Positions 1 through 8,698 of a stretch of DNA of 64,000 nt are shown here, piece by piece. Source of the DNA: Tritrichomonas musculus (Eukaryota; Parabasalia; Tritrichomonadida; Tritrichomonadidae); contig JAPFFF010000005.1 in assembly GCA_039105265.1 (NCBI GenBank), positions 6,681,501-6,745,500 on the forward strand, given 5' to 3'. The position numbers were made by a program, and so were the translations under genes. Within the stretch, counting starts at the first letter, position 1; the number at the start of each line of letters is the position of its first letter. The notes under the pieces are model-generated. The model searched no databases, was not told where the DNA came from, and worked only from the letters and a program-made list of their open reading frames with translations.

Positions 1-23
1 ATCATTTCCCCAAAAATAAAATA

Positions 24-199
24 TTATAAACCATGTGATTTCTCAATAATGAATATAATATCCTTCAAATCATTTGGTAAATTTGGTCTATCTTGAATAA
101 TATCTAGGTCGCAGCAATTTTGCTGTGACGAGCAGGAACTGCGTTCTAATTCATCAAGTATTTCTTGAAACGAATCGCATTGCAAAAATATAATATTAT
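24..199 (-). other. possible small ORF of the Polinton, no start seen
   Basis: A minus-strand open stretch of about 55 codons follows the end of the 147-residue ORF and stops at 24-26. No ATG was found in this frame. It contains two Cys pairs, and its end (PNDLKDIIFIIEK) resembles the end of the 102-residue protein at 658-966 (DDLPNGFEEVIIYID), which hints at a duplicated small gene. It may equally be non-coding. Confidence 0.25.
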
Positions 200-643
200 T
201 TAAAGATGCATATTTTTAAAGTATTCTTCAATAGCTTTGTGAAACTCTTCTAGACATGATTTGTTAATGATGATATCAGTACTGCCAACTCTAACATCAT
301 CACCTTTGAACAATGCTCGTGCTAATCGTTTGATATCTTCATTAGGAGTCATCGCAATGGGTAGGTCATCAACATATATCCATCGCTTCTTCTCATCTTG
401 ATAAATCTTACTGACTTGCCTCCATGAATGTTTGTTACGACGAACGAGATGAAGCACTACAAAGTTCTTATTTTTAGGAAGTTCTTCAAGCCATATCATA
501 TACCTGTAGCTATGTTTGTGGTCTTTAGGAACAGCTCTCGGGGTAAGGTCTTCAATCTTATTAGTGAGTTGCTCACGTTGCTTCTCAAAATATGAATCCA
601 ATAGTTTCATAATTTCCCATGCATATGATGGAGATGCCCACAT
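200..643 (-). CDS. Polinton hypothetical protein, 147 aa
   Basis: This minus-strand gene starts 14 bases downstream of its upstream neighbour's stop, in the same tight spacing as the rest of the block. The product is charged and apparently soluble, with no signal peptide or membrane segment. The N-terminal third is predicted helical; the middle (about residues 45-95) is rich in Trp, Tyr and aromatic-basic pairs (RYMIW, RRNKHSWRQ, KRRWIYVDD). I do not recognise the family. Its position downstream of the capsid gene suggests an accessory or virion protein, but that is inference only. Confidence 0.6.
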   Translation of the reverse strand: MWASPSYAWEIMKLLDSYFEKQREQLTNKIEDLTPRAVPKDHKHSYRYMIWLEELPKNKNFVVLHLVRRNKHSWRQVSKIYQDEKKRWIYVDDLPIAMTPNEDIKRLARALFKGDDVRVGSTDIIINKSCLEEFHKAIEEYFKNMHL

Positions 644-657
644 TGCAACATGATTGA

Positions 658-966
658 CTAGTAATCGATGTATATAATAACCTCTTCAAATCCATTAGGT
701 AAATCATCACGTCTTTTCATATAATTTTTGGTCTGGTAGAATTCTACCAGTCGCACTTTCGAGGAATTCTTGAGTTGATTTGTTATCAAACCAATGACGA
801 ATCTGTTTCTTTGAATTACACGCAATGATAATGATTGCATCTGGTACATATCATCCTTAATGGAATGTATCAAACGAAGCTTCTCATTATACTGAATATA
901 TTCGTAGTCATCATTGATTGATTCAACAACGGCTAACATTGAAGTGTTAGTACCTGTTGAGTTCAT
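658..966 (-). CDS. Polinton hypothetical protein, 102 aa
   Basis: A small minus-strand gene between the 142-residue and 147-residue proteins. It has a Ser/Thr-rich start, a helical middle (about residues 25-60) and an acidic-aromatic end (DDLPNGFEEVIIYID). There is no signal peptide or membrane span. The same kind of ending is seen in the open stretch at 24-199, so these may be paralogues. Function unknown; it counts as a gene because of its place in a uniformly spaced gene block. Confidence 0.5.
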   Translation of the reverse strand: MNSTGTNTSMLAVVESINDDYEYIQYNEKLRLIHSIKDDMYQMQSLSLRVIQRNRFVIGLITNQLKNSSKVRLVEFYQTKNYMKRRDDLPNGFEEVIIYIDY

Positions 967-1051
967 TTCTAAGTGGATAAAAAAATAAATTGATTTGAAA
1001 ACTCGTCAGTTTATGAGTTCGCCTCCTACTACCTATAAACAATATGATTCC

Positions 1052-1480
1052 TCAGTAATGAATATTTTTGAAACTGATATTAGCCGGCTTATTATATATC
1101 AAATTTGCCTTATCTCTCTCATTAGCCAATCCTTGAATCGCTGCCAGGTCCTGAGTTCGATTCAAATATTGTGGGAGTAATGGAGGAGGTTGTGTTGTCG
1201 CATTGTTCAAATAATGCATCCCATCAGTCATGCTCACAGGTGGCTCATTTTGAGTAAGCGTCATATGCTCATCTGTTGGAGGTTGTCTTACTGGATAGTG
1301 TGGCATATTTTTCGTAGGTGGTCGATTGATGTGAGGATTGAAGGTGACCGCATAAGTGTTATCATTAGAATATATACCATAATGATTGTATTCAATATCC
1401 TTATCTGTAACAGTTCCTTCATTATACATACATCCAGTGGTACCGATGGTTGTTGAGTTGGGGCTTTTATACTTATTCAT
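1052..1480 (-). CDS. Polinton hypothetical protein, Pro/Asn/Tyr-rich, 142 aa
   Basis: The minus-strand product is low-complexity and probably disordered: Tyr/Asn/Thr-rich for residues 1-45, then proline-rich (RPPTKNMPHYPVRQPPTDEH and QPPPLLPQYLNR), ending in a short helical tail. Its start codon follows the capsid gene's stop after about 50 bases, and a CATAATAA sequence just upstream resembles the initiator pattern of the block. Short Pro-rich virion proteins are common in such elements, so a minor structural role is plausible. I do not recognise a family. Confidence 0.55.
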   Translation of the reverse strand: MNKYKSPNSTTIGTTGCMYNEGTVTDKDIEYNHYGIYSNDNTYAVTFNPHINRPPTKNMPHYPVRQPPTDEHMTLTQNEPPVSMTDGMHYLNNATTQPPPLLPQYLNRTQDLAAIQGLANERDKANLIYNKPANISFKNIHY

Positions 1481-1530
1481 TTATTATGCAAATAAATAAA
1501 AATAATGTGTGGTATTGTTTAAAAATTTAC

Positions 1531-3126
1531 TCATGGTGTAGTTAAATCATAGTTACCTATTCTAACTAATGGAGGCATACCATTAGGTTGAACTAATATA
1601 CTAATAGATGAATCATATAGAAGACATAAAAGTGGATTGGTATCAACTTGTTTAGCAAATTTATTTTCAGCATCTTGTGTAACATTGATTTCAAAGTTGA
1701 TTGGTGATAATGATGTGAGCCCTTGTTGGAATGTATTATCTGTTTCAGTAGGGAGACCAATAAAGAATGATGTCTTGTCTCCTGAGTATGTACCTAATGA
1801 ATACGTGTGACTTAGCCTGTTGGCTAATGATTTAATAACTTCATTATTGAAACCGGTTTGCTCTCCATTCATGTTCATAGCATTTTGACAATACTCAATG
1901 AATTCAGGATACTCTCCAGTTGTACCAAATGGTCTAGCAGGGATGTTGCCATACCCACCAGCATTAATATAGAATGATTTAAATAATGGATTCTTAAATA
2001 TTGTCTTGTAATTATTATGCATTGGGAATAGACAAAATATACTATCAACAAACCTTGGAGTAACTGTACATGTTGTTTTATCATTTGGATTCTTTAATGG
2101 ATTAGTTGTAGTGTATACAGATAATGTTTGAGTAGGGAATGTTAGAGGGTGTGTTGGGTCACTGTATCTTTGAACCAATGAATTGTACACACTATCACTA
2201 ATACCAAAGCATGGGATGATACTTAAGCAATCTTCAACAACATAACTTTCTACCTCACTAAATACTGACTCAGCTTTGATTGTGTGGATGCCTTGGTTGG
2301 ATTCAAACTTTGTCCAACATTTTAATGGAGTACCTATTGGAGTAAATTCTGTAGTGACATTTTCTAAATTAAATAATGAAAATGTATGAGGGTTAGTCTT
2401 TAATGATTTAGAAGGTCCACATGGACAGTACACCATGCCTGCACATGAAAAGTATAATCTTAATTCAATCTTGCCACAAAATGCTGGGAGATATTTAATA
2501 TTGGATAATGGCAGAAACCTTCTCAAGTCAATTTTTAAATATATTTTTCCTGTGGCAGTTTGTGTACCATCATTATTTTCATCTTCCCATGATATAATAA
2601 AACCATTACAATAACTTCCTTCCTTATAGTTCCATACATCTTTATGACTAGTTTTAGAATAAATATCAGCCCTCTTGGTAATTTCATTAGCACAACAGGA
2701 TGTTAGGAATGACTCCTCGCATCCATAATTTTGTGTATATATTGTAATACCATTAGCTACAATTTCATATTTTTCAATAGCATCTCTAGCATCTTTAAAT
2801 CCATACCATACCATATTGAAATTATTACCATCACCACCAACACCTTTAGTCTTAAATCCTTTGCTCATTGAAACCTTCACTTTCATTGTAGCCTTGATGA
2901 ATCCATTATATAAATCAGCAGTGTTGTGTGTATTTGGTGATATAATGACACTTGTATAGGAACCTCTTTGAATTGGAGGAGATGGTCCATAACTTGTCTG
3001 TGGGTTGATTGAATATTGTTTATTAGTATCACTCATAGCAATACAGTTATCAACAACATCAAAATAAGAGGCTATTTGGGTGCATACCTCACCTGATGTC
3101 TTCATATAAACTTCATTGTTCAACAT
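1531..3126 (-). CDS. Polinton major capsid protein candidate (double jelly-roll)
   Basis: The longest gene of the block encodes 531 residues, a usual length for Polinton major capsid proteins, which form pseudo-hexameric capsomers from two jelly-roll folds. The N-terminal part has beta-rich stretches: a YNGFIKATMKVKV strand about residues 74-86, then MVWYGFKDARDAIEKYEIV and ITIYTQN, the sort of surface expected in the first jelly roll. The middle has several Cys residues (ESFLTSCC, CGKIELRLYFSC). There is no signal peptide. Its place between the coiled-coil protein and small ORFs, and the presence of a packaging ATPase and minor capsid gene, support the call. It was assigned by context and composition, not by alignment. 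Confidence 0.72.
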   Translation of the reverse strand: MLNNEVYMKTSGEVCTQIASYFDVVDNCIAMSDTNKQYSINPQTSYGPSPPIQRGSYTSVIISPNTHNTADLYNGFIKATMKVKVSMSKGFKTKGVGGDGNNFNMVWYGFKDARDAIEKYEIVANGITIYTQNYGCEESFLTSCCANEITKRADIYSKTSHKDVWNYKEGSYCNGFIISWEDENNDGTQTATGKIYLKIDLRRFLPLSNIKYLPAFCGKIELRLYFSCAGMVYCPCGPSKSLKTNPHTFSLFNLENVTTEFTPIGTPLKCWTKFESNQGIHTIKAESVFSEVESYVVEDCLSIIPCFGISDSVYNSLVQRYSDPTHPLTFPTQTLSVYTTTNPLKNPNDKTTCTVTPRFVDSIFCLFPMHNNYKTIFKNPLFKSFYINAGGYGNIPARPFGTTGEYPEFIEYCQNAMNMNGEQTGFNNEVIKSLANRLSHTYSLGTYSGDKTSFFIGLPTETDNTFQQGLTSLSPINFEINVTQDAENKFAKQVDTNPLLCLLYDSSISILVQPNGMPPLVRIGNYDLTTP

Positions 3127-3148
3127 TGCTTTTTATGTAATAAAAAAA

Positions 3149-4318
3149 TTACTTCTTTCGTCTTCTCGATTTCTTGGTTTCACTTTTCTCAGCAATATAA
3201 GCTTTCTTCTTTTTATTAACGTAATCAATATTATTACGTAACCTATTTATTTCATTTTGCAATTCTGTAGCGTATCGCTCATCATCTTTATATGGAGCAT
3301 ATGTCTTTTCCAACTCAATAATCCTCTTCTCACTAAGTAATATTTCTTTATCAAATTGTTCCTCACGTGATAAATCTGCAGTAGGTATATTTAATAGTTT
3401 CTTCTCACGTCGTCGCTTTGATCTCATCTCACGATTGGCTGCCTTTTGCTCATCTGATAACTTGGGTTTGGGTTTTCTAGCTCGCTTACGTTTATTTTTA
3501 TCCTCCTCGACTAATTTGTTAATCTCATTTTCCATCTGCTGTCTACGTTCACGTAGTTTCTCGAGCTTATTATAATATTTAGCTTCAAACTCATCATCAC
3601 TCAATTCAACGAAATTCTTCTTGAGTTTAGCTATCTCAGCAGTATGTTGTTTAACAGCGTTCCTGGTCTCATTTAATTCATCCTCGGTTAACGCATCAGC
3701 ATTATTATTCAAATCATATTCATAATCTTTCAGATCATACAATAACTGTCTCAATTTATTATCAACATATAAATAATCATCCATTTCTTCTTGCAATGCT
3801 TTGATTTCATTAATAACAGTTTTCAATTCAGGTTTATTATATTTATCGCTAAGCAATTTTAGTATATTATCCTCGTAATTATTTATATAGTGTATACATT
3901 CATCAACACCTGGTTCAGCTGCTGGATTCAATTTCGCCTTCTCCAATAATTTTGTATACTCATCCATATCTTGTTTGTATCCTTTAATCTTTGCGTCAAT
4001 ATCAGCTTTACTCAATTTGCGATTAGATTTAGTAGGTTGTTTAATCTGTGCGTTAATATCAGCTTTACTCAATTTGCGATTAGATTTAGTAGGTTGTTTA
4101 ATCGATGTATCTATTTGAATAGAATCCAATTTGTGTTTCTTGCAATAATCTAAATAATCATTAACGCGAACACCACGTTTGAATATATTTGTTTTCACGA
4201 GATGAGCACGCAATATATTTTTCAAATTTGGTAACAATATTTTATTCAATCCAGCGAACCCAGGTAGTTGAAGTATATCTTTCTTAGTTAGTTGGGAAAT
4301 GAGTTTATTTGAAGTCAT
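3149..4318 (-). CDS. Polinton long coiled-coil protein with 54-bp internal repeat
   Basis: The 389-residue product is very rich in Lys, Glu, Asp and Leu. After an N-terminal segment resembling a small helical DNA-binding or SAP-like fold (about residues 1-60: LTKKDILQLPGFAGLNKILL), it is almost wholly predicted coiled coil, with a basic linker KRKRARKPKPK near residues 275-285 and a basic tail KKSRRRKK. Residues about 75-110 hold two tandem copies of an 18-residue unit (IKQPTKSNRKLSKADI), encoded by a 54-bp direct duplication at about 4000-4107. Coiled-coil proteins of this kind are common among Polinton structural genes. TCATTAAA directly precedes the ATG. Confidence 0.6.
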   Translation of the reverse strand: MTSNKLISQLTKKDILQLPGFAGLNKILLPNLKNILRAHLVKTNIFKRGVRVNDYLDYCKKHKLDSIQIDTSIKQPTKSNRKLSKADINAQIKQPTKSNRKLSKADIDAKIKGYKQDMDEYTKLLEKAKLNPAAEPGVDECIHYINNYEDNILKLLSDKYNKPELKTVINEIKALQEEMDDYLYVDNKLRQLLYDLKDYEYDLNNNADALTEDELNETRNAVKQHTAEIAKLKKNFVELSDDEFEAKYYNKLEKLRERRQQMENEINKLVEEDKNKRKRARKPKPKLSDEQKAANREMRSKRRREKKLLNIPTADLSREEQFDKEILLSEKRIIELEKTYAPYKDDERYATELQNEINRLRNNIDYVNKKKKAYIAEKSETKKSRRRKK

Positions 4319-4345
4319 TTAATGAAATAAAAAATAATCACTTAA

Positions 4346-4960
4346 TTATATGACATCTGCAAATATTCGATTTCTTCTCACGGGATAGATTTGTTGAGGT
4401 TGCTGGGTGGGCTCATTGGATGATTCCATGGGTGGTTCTATCGGTTGAGTATTTGGATATTGTTTATATTCAGGTTCAATGAATTCATAATTATATTGCA
4501 TCCTCGGTCGCGATATTTGTTTTTGGACAACCTCCTTAATCATTCGTTTCTGTTCCTTTTTCTCACGTCTAATTTTGAATTCCTCACCGAGAAGTTTCAA
4601 TTGATTCAATATCTCTAAATTAATAGTTGGATCATATTCATAATTATTAGAGGGAGTTCTTGGAGGTGAACGTTTAGTTTTAGGTCTAACGATTGGTTTA
4701 GGATCAGGGGTTGGCTCATCATGTTCACATTCATCAACGGGGTCATCGGTATCGTTTTCAGGTGTACTATCAACAGGCTCGTCATCATCATCTTTCACAA
4801 TTGGTTCAACGTGACGATTTGTATGAGGTTCCTTACGAGGTTTCACGATATATTTTCCCTCAGTTCTACACGGAAACACTTCCCATTCATCATCATCTCT
4901 CCCATTTAACCAGTTTTGAATAACTTGCAATCTTTTACTTCCTCGAAGATTTTTAGCCAT
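4346..4960 (-). CDS. Polinton acidic/proline-rich protein, 204 aa
   Basis: This protein begins basic (about residues 1-50), continues with an acidic, disordered stretch (VKDDDDEPVDSTPENDTDD and ECEHDEPTPDPKP, about 56-90), has a basic helical middle (IRREKKEQKRMIKEVVQKQ, about 133-151), and ends Pro/Gln-rich. No signal peptide or membrane segment. The shape suggests a disordered scaffold or nucleic-acid-binding virion component, but no family is recognised. CCATAA lies immediately before the ATG, matching the initiator-like pattern of the block. Confidence 0.55.
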   Translation of the reverse strand: MAKNLRGSKRLQVIQNWLNGRDDDEWEVFPCRTEGKYIVKPRKEPHTNRHVEPIVKDDDDEPVDSTPENDTDDPVDECEHDEPTPDPKPIVRPKTKRSPPRTPSNNYEYDPTINLEILNQLKLLGEEFKIRREKKEQKRMIKEVVQKQISRPRMQYNYEFIEPEYKQYPNTQPIEPPMESSNEPTQQPQQIYPVRRNRIFADVI

Positions 4961-5003
4961 TTATGGTAAAAATAAAAAGCATAGTTTCACCAACTTTCAC
5001 CTA

Positions 5004-5423
5004 TTACTTACCCAAACGTTTTCCATATTTAGTCCTGATACGTTTAGGTTTAACGTTAGCCTGCACACTTGCCGGTTCAGTCGAATCCAATTGCTTATTA
5101 TATTTAGTCTTGATATTATGATTAGACTTACCTTGAGCAGCGTTATTAATATTCTCTAGAGCAGTCCTAACATTCCCCTTAGGAATATATTTAATAGCCG
5201 TATCTGTAATATTGGATATTTTCTCACGAGTCTTATCATTTAAAAATTTCTTGCCTAATCCTCGAGCAACCTTGCCAATGATACCACTATTTTTATTCAC
5301 CTTGTTGACAGTTGCGTTAAATATCTTCCCAGCCAGTCCACCTGTTGCGCTATTAGCCATATTCATCACCTGATTGCCCGCCAATCCAATACCATTTTTA
5401 ATTATTTTTTTCAAGAATCCCAT
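5004..5423 (-). CDS. Polinton pVI-like minor virion protein candidate
   Basis: A small basic protein of 139 residues. Residues 1-40 form a Gly/Ala-rich amphipathic or hydrophobic helix (MGFLKKIIKNGIGLAGNQV), followed by another Gly/Lys stretch (GIIGKVARGLGKKF) and a basic, disordered tail with KPKRIRTKYGKRLGK. An N-terminal amphipathic helix plus a basic tail is the pattern of adenovirus pVI and pX-like internal capsid proteins, which Polintons are known to encode near the packaging ATPase. The gene lies 30 bases after the ATPase stop. The call rests on composition and position; no alignment was possible. Confidence 0.5.
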   Translation of the reverse strand: MGFLKKIIKNGIGLAGNQVMNMANSATGGLAGKIFNATVNKVNKNSGIIGKVARGLGKKFLNDKTREKISNITDTAIKYIPKGNVRTALENINNAAQGKSNHNIKTKYNKQLDSTEPASVQANVKPKRIRTKYGKRLGK

Positions 5424-5453
5424 TTACTTGTATTAAAAATATATATATCTGGT

Positions 5454-6320
5454 TTATGACTCAAAGTAATACTTGTCAGCTGTTATATTAAGAATCAATT
5501 TATCATGGGGTTCCCTGTGTTGTAGATACTGGTGGACCGCATCCTTAGTGTTTAAATTATTATTAGTTTGTTGCAGTAATGATGTGATATCCTCCTCACT
5601 ATATCCACTGTAGCAGATTATATCTGTAGCCATACGTTTAGCATTAATATGAACAAATCGAATCGTTTGAAACGCCATTATACAAGTGATATTATAATGC
5701 CTAGTTTTGGTCAATAATCTAATGAATTCACTATTCCCATTCTTCAATAAATCACTTCCTGCACAATCATCTAGAATAATTAATGTATTGTATGGATATG
5801 ATGATGTATTATATTGAACTAATTTGTTGGCAATATATACAATTCTATCATCGATATCTTGTAATGAATGTTTTTCAATCAGGCGTTCCATCTCCTCATT
5901 AGTATCTTTCATTTTGGATAACACATGTTTGACCAGTGCATAATATTTAACCTTCCTTTTGAGATGCTTACGTAAGATTGGCATCAACTCATCCTCCTTC
6001 ACATATTGTATTGGAGTTTTAATACTTTTATGTAAAGCTTCAGCTGTCTTATCCATCTTCCCACTCGTGGAACAAAATATTATCTTATTATAATATGGTT
6101 TCTTAAATAATTTTTCAGTAATCATTATATGAGACCATATCCAATATGATTTACCAGCACCAGGCTTACCGATTAGGAAATATATTCCGTTGGTGCTAAA
6201 TGGATAGTCCGGTGATAGCGGTTTTATCAAAGCCATCTCTATATCTTTTTGATTTTTGCGCATAGCTTTTTGTATTTCTCTCTCAACATTTTTAATGACT
6301 GATTTAGTACTGGTTTTCAT
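5454..6320 (-). CDS. Polinton FtsK/A32-like genome-packaging ATPase
   Basis: This 288-residue protein has a textbook P-loop: Walker A GKPGAGKS at residues 51-58, preceded by a strand (GIYFLI), and Walker B LIILDD at residues 180-185. The stretch after it (FIRLLTKTRHYNITCIMAFQT) fits the sensor strand of the FtsK-HerA/A32 class. In viruses and Polintons this enzyme uses ATP to drive DNA into the capsid. Length and fold order match the family. Its neighbours (integrase upstream, pVI-like protein downstream) are typical Polinton partners. Confidence 0.88.
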   Translation of the reverse strand: MKTSTKSVIKNVEREIQKAMRKNQKDIEMALIKPLSPDYPFSTNGIYFLIGKPGAGKSYWIWSHIMITEKLFKKPYYNKIIFCSTSGKMDKTAEALHKSIKTPIQYVKEDELMPILRKHLKRKVKYYALVKHVLSKMKDTNEEMERLIEKHSLQDIDDRIVYIANKLVQYNTSSYPYNTLIILDDCAGSDLLKNGNSEFIRLLTKTRHYNITCIMAFQTIRFVHINAKRMATDIICYSGYSEEDITSLLQQTNNNLNTKDAVHQYLQHREPHDKLILNITADKYYFES

Positions 6321-6426
6321 TTATATGGAATAAAATTAGCTCCATTTTGTGATTGATTCGGGAACATTATTTTTGGTAGACCAATATTCGAGTTCAAGAT
6401 TTGACAACTTGATTGGATGACCCTCC

Positions 6427-7419
6427 CTAAGATTTTTCGCTGGGATTAGTATCGCGTTTACCACCTTCATACTCGACCCTATATTTATTTTTCTTAACAT
6501 CATAACTAAAAATTTTATTTACAATACCACGCTTGCCATTCTTCAATGAATTCGCTAACGGTATATTATTATTGGTTTTTATTAAGCGGTAACCCGGGAG
6601 CTTATCTATCGAATCATCCTTTGACTTAATTATGAATTGGTTACCTGATTTCGAGTCAATAATATATGCCTCCTTGCTCACGCGATTTCTTATCTTTGAG
6701 AATGGTTCATCAGCTAATACAATTCTAACCCTATCATTTGTTTTGAAATCATATGGGTTGATGCTTGATTTAGTATTGATGTATGTTAATTCATCATCTT
6801 TAGTTATATCATTAGGAGCTCTATTATCTAATCCCCTATGAGGAGTATTGTTATACGCATCAATCAAATCATTCATTTCAGTTTCATCAATATATCTATT
6901 CTCACCAATAGCATCACGAATCGTTCGCATGAATCGATTAATGATACCTAGTACATTATGATTGTTGTCTTCAGTAGTGGTGTATATTATATTGTTCGAT
7001 TTCATAAAACCAAGTACCTCGTTTGATAGATATGCAGCATCTTGGTCGCTAGTGATTGAATAAATATTGTGTACATCTTTCATGAAACATTGTAGCGCGT
7101 TGATAATAGATTTTGAACCCTTGCCTTGTAACGGATATGCATATGCCTTCCTCGTATTAATATTGATGAACATTAAATAATTGAGACCTCCCTTATGCTT
7201 TTCATTAATAAATGTATCCATCTGGTATCCGTGTAAATGTTTCGATACGATTGGCATATATTTAGCTTTGGGTACCTTAACATCATGGACAATATTTTTG
7301 TCTAGAAAATCGTTAGCATCTTTCGCCGTGAAACCATATCGTTTGGCTAACGGAACAAATTTAGATTTGCTCTTCCATGGATATTTTTTAAATAATTCAT
7401 CAAGCGTATTATAACTCAT
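6427..7419 (-). CDS. Polinton retroviral-type (RVE) integrase
   Basis: Polinton integrase inserts the linear element DNA into the host, leaving a short (usually 6-bp) duplication. The 330-residue product has a helical N-terminal part, then an RNase H-fold core: MDTFINEKHKGGLNYLMFI with the first acidic residue, SITSDQDAAYLS with the second, and a helix ending INRFMRTIRDAI, followed by the PHRGLDNRAPNDIT signature that closes the rve domain. After about residue 215 an SH3-like C-terminal part follows (DRVRIVLADEPFSKIRNRV). The gene is second from the element's right end, a common position for Polinton integrases. Confidence 0.85.
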   Translation of the reverse strand: MSYNTLDELFKKYPWKSKSKFVPLAKRYGFTAKDANDFLDKNIVHDVKVPKAKYMPIVSKHLHGYQMDTFINEKHKGGLNYLMFININTRKAYAYPLQGKGSKSIINALQCFMKDVHNIYSITSDQDAAYLSNEVLGFMKSNNIIYTTTEDNNHNVLGIINRFMRTIRDAIGENRYIDETEMNDLIDAYNNTPHRGLDNRAPNDITKDDELTYINTKSSINPYDFKTNDRVRIVLADEPFSKIRNRVSKEAYIIDSKSGNQFIIKSKDDSIDKLPGYRLIKTNNNIPLANSLKNGKRGIVNKIFSYDVKKNKYRVEYEGGKRDTNPSEKS

Positions 7420-7440
7420 TTGATTTTAGATTAAACTAGC

Positions 7441-8400
7441 TTATGTATATAACATCTTATCAAATGGTAGGAATTGCATCTCTATACAAAATGATTCGTT
7501 ATCCGGAATTTTGATAGGGGTATTATATTCCCTACATGAATAAAACTCAATCCAAAATCTTTGGTCTGAAGAATTTAATTTATAATACTTTATTGGAACA
7601 AAATCAACATTAGAGTTACCAATATAATTATGTAATGATTGTTCAGCTATGGATGAATATACTTTGCATGAATGCCTATCCCAAACATTATCAAAAGTAA
7701 GAACATCATCAAACTGATTTAGATACACATGCTTTTTATTCTGGTGTGGACCATCTCCAATATTAAATACTTCATCAAAATCCTGATTGGTTTTCTTTAA
7801 TTTTAGAGCTATACCAAACTCATCATCTTCATTTTCATTCCTAGGTGAAAATATTTTCTCATGGAAGCCATTTTTATCAAAATAACCATCTGATTGTATG
7901 TCTCTATCTACGACGTAATCATTTTGAACAAAATTAATTTTAGTGTTCTTCCATACATTAGATATATTCCATTTAATAGATTTATCAATAGCATCAAAAA
8001 ATCCTCTAAAATCCCCTTCAGTAGATATCCAATCAACAACAACAAAATCCCTTATTTCAAGATTGTCTTTATATCCTTGCATGGATAGCATGTTAATAAT
8101 TTTTGTATTTGTGTTAGCTCCCTCAACTTCATTAAATGATTGCTTTTTATATTTGGCAATTGTTATAGTAAATTCAAGCTTCCTCCTTTTAGATATCAGC
8201 CACATATTCCTAACACCAATAATAGATTCCCCTCTATTAGCTGTACACCATTCAGGAGGGAAATTAAAATAGTATCTATTGAATTTGTCTTTATCTTGTT
8301 GACCATCTTCTAGAAAGAATGCCGATTCGATAGGAATTGGTACTTGCTCATCTGTGATATTATCAATGGTTGGATGTAGTGATTTAAACCTACTATACAT
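7441..8400 (-). CDS. Polinton minor capsid (penton-like) protein candidate
   Basis: The first gene from the right end encodes 319 residues without a signal peptide. It is rich in beta strands and aromatics: YYFNFPPEWCTANRGESIIG (about 43-62), an early strand RKLEFTITIAKYK, and a final FWIEFYSCREYN strand with a hydrophobic C-terminus. This size and pattern fit the single jelly-roll penton proteins of Polintons, which sit at capsid vertices. TCATAAAT overlaps the ATG. Assigned by length, composition and company; a search of penton profiles would settle it. Confidence 0.62.
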   Translation of the reverse strand: MYSRFKSLHPTIDNITDEQVPIPIESAFFLEDGQQDKDKFNRYYFNFPPEWCTANRGESIIGVRNMWLISKRRKLEFTITIAKYKKQSFNEVEGANTNTKIINMLSMQGYKDNLEIRDFVVVDWISTEGDFRGFFDAIDKSIKWNISNVWKNTKINFVQNDYVVDRDIQSDGYFDKNGFHEKIFSPRNENEDDEFGIALKLKKTNQDFDEVFNIGDGPHQNKKHVYLNQFDDVLTFDNVWDRHSCKVYSSIAEQSLHNYIGNSNVDFVPIKYYKLNSSDQRFWIEFYSCREYNTPIKIPDNESFCIEMQFLPFDKMLYT

Positions 8401-8406
8401 TTATGA
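8399..8406 (-). promoter_or_regulatory. initiator-like TCATAAAT at a Polinton start codon
   Basis: The minus strand reads TCATAAATG, an exact fit to the trichomonad initiator TCAYWWWT, with the ATG overlapping its end. Other genes of the block have close variants right before their starts: TCATTAAA at the gene starting at 4318, CCATATAA at 6320 and CCATAA at 4960. Very short 5' leaders are normal in trichomonads. Confidence 0.5.
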
Positions 8407-8440
8407 TTCAATTAAAGATTTATTTTTGAGTAGATATCGG

Positions 8441-8690
8441 GTGTACATGAAGTGGTTGCATGAGTAGATGTATGTGATGAGATATGGGAGATGATTGCAT
8501 GAGTGGATGTGTGTGAGATGGGTTGCTTGAGATGATTGCTGTAGGAGTATGCTAGATAGGTTGCTTGAGATGATTGCATGAGTGGATGTATGAGATGATT
8601 GCATGAGTAGATGTATGAGATGATTGCTTGAGATGGGTTGCTTGAGATGATTGCATGAGATGGGTTGCTGTAGGAGTATGCTAGATAGGT
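8441..8690. repeat. irregular minisatellite near the Polinton right end
   Basis: About 250 bp of degenerate short repeats built from GATTGCATGAG, TGGATGTATGAGAT and GAGATGGGTTGCTT in varying order. It lies between the last Polinton gene and the terminal hairpin. Polinton ends often carry such internal repeats. No gene is seen here. Confidence 0.8.
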
Positions 8691-8698
8691 TGGTATTA

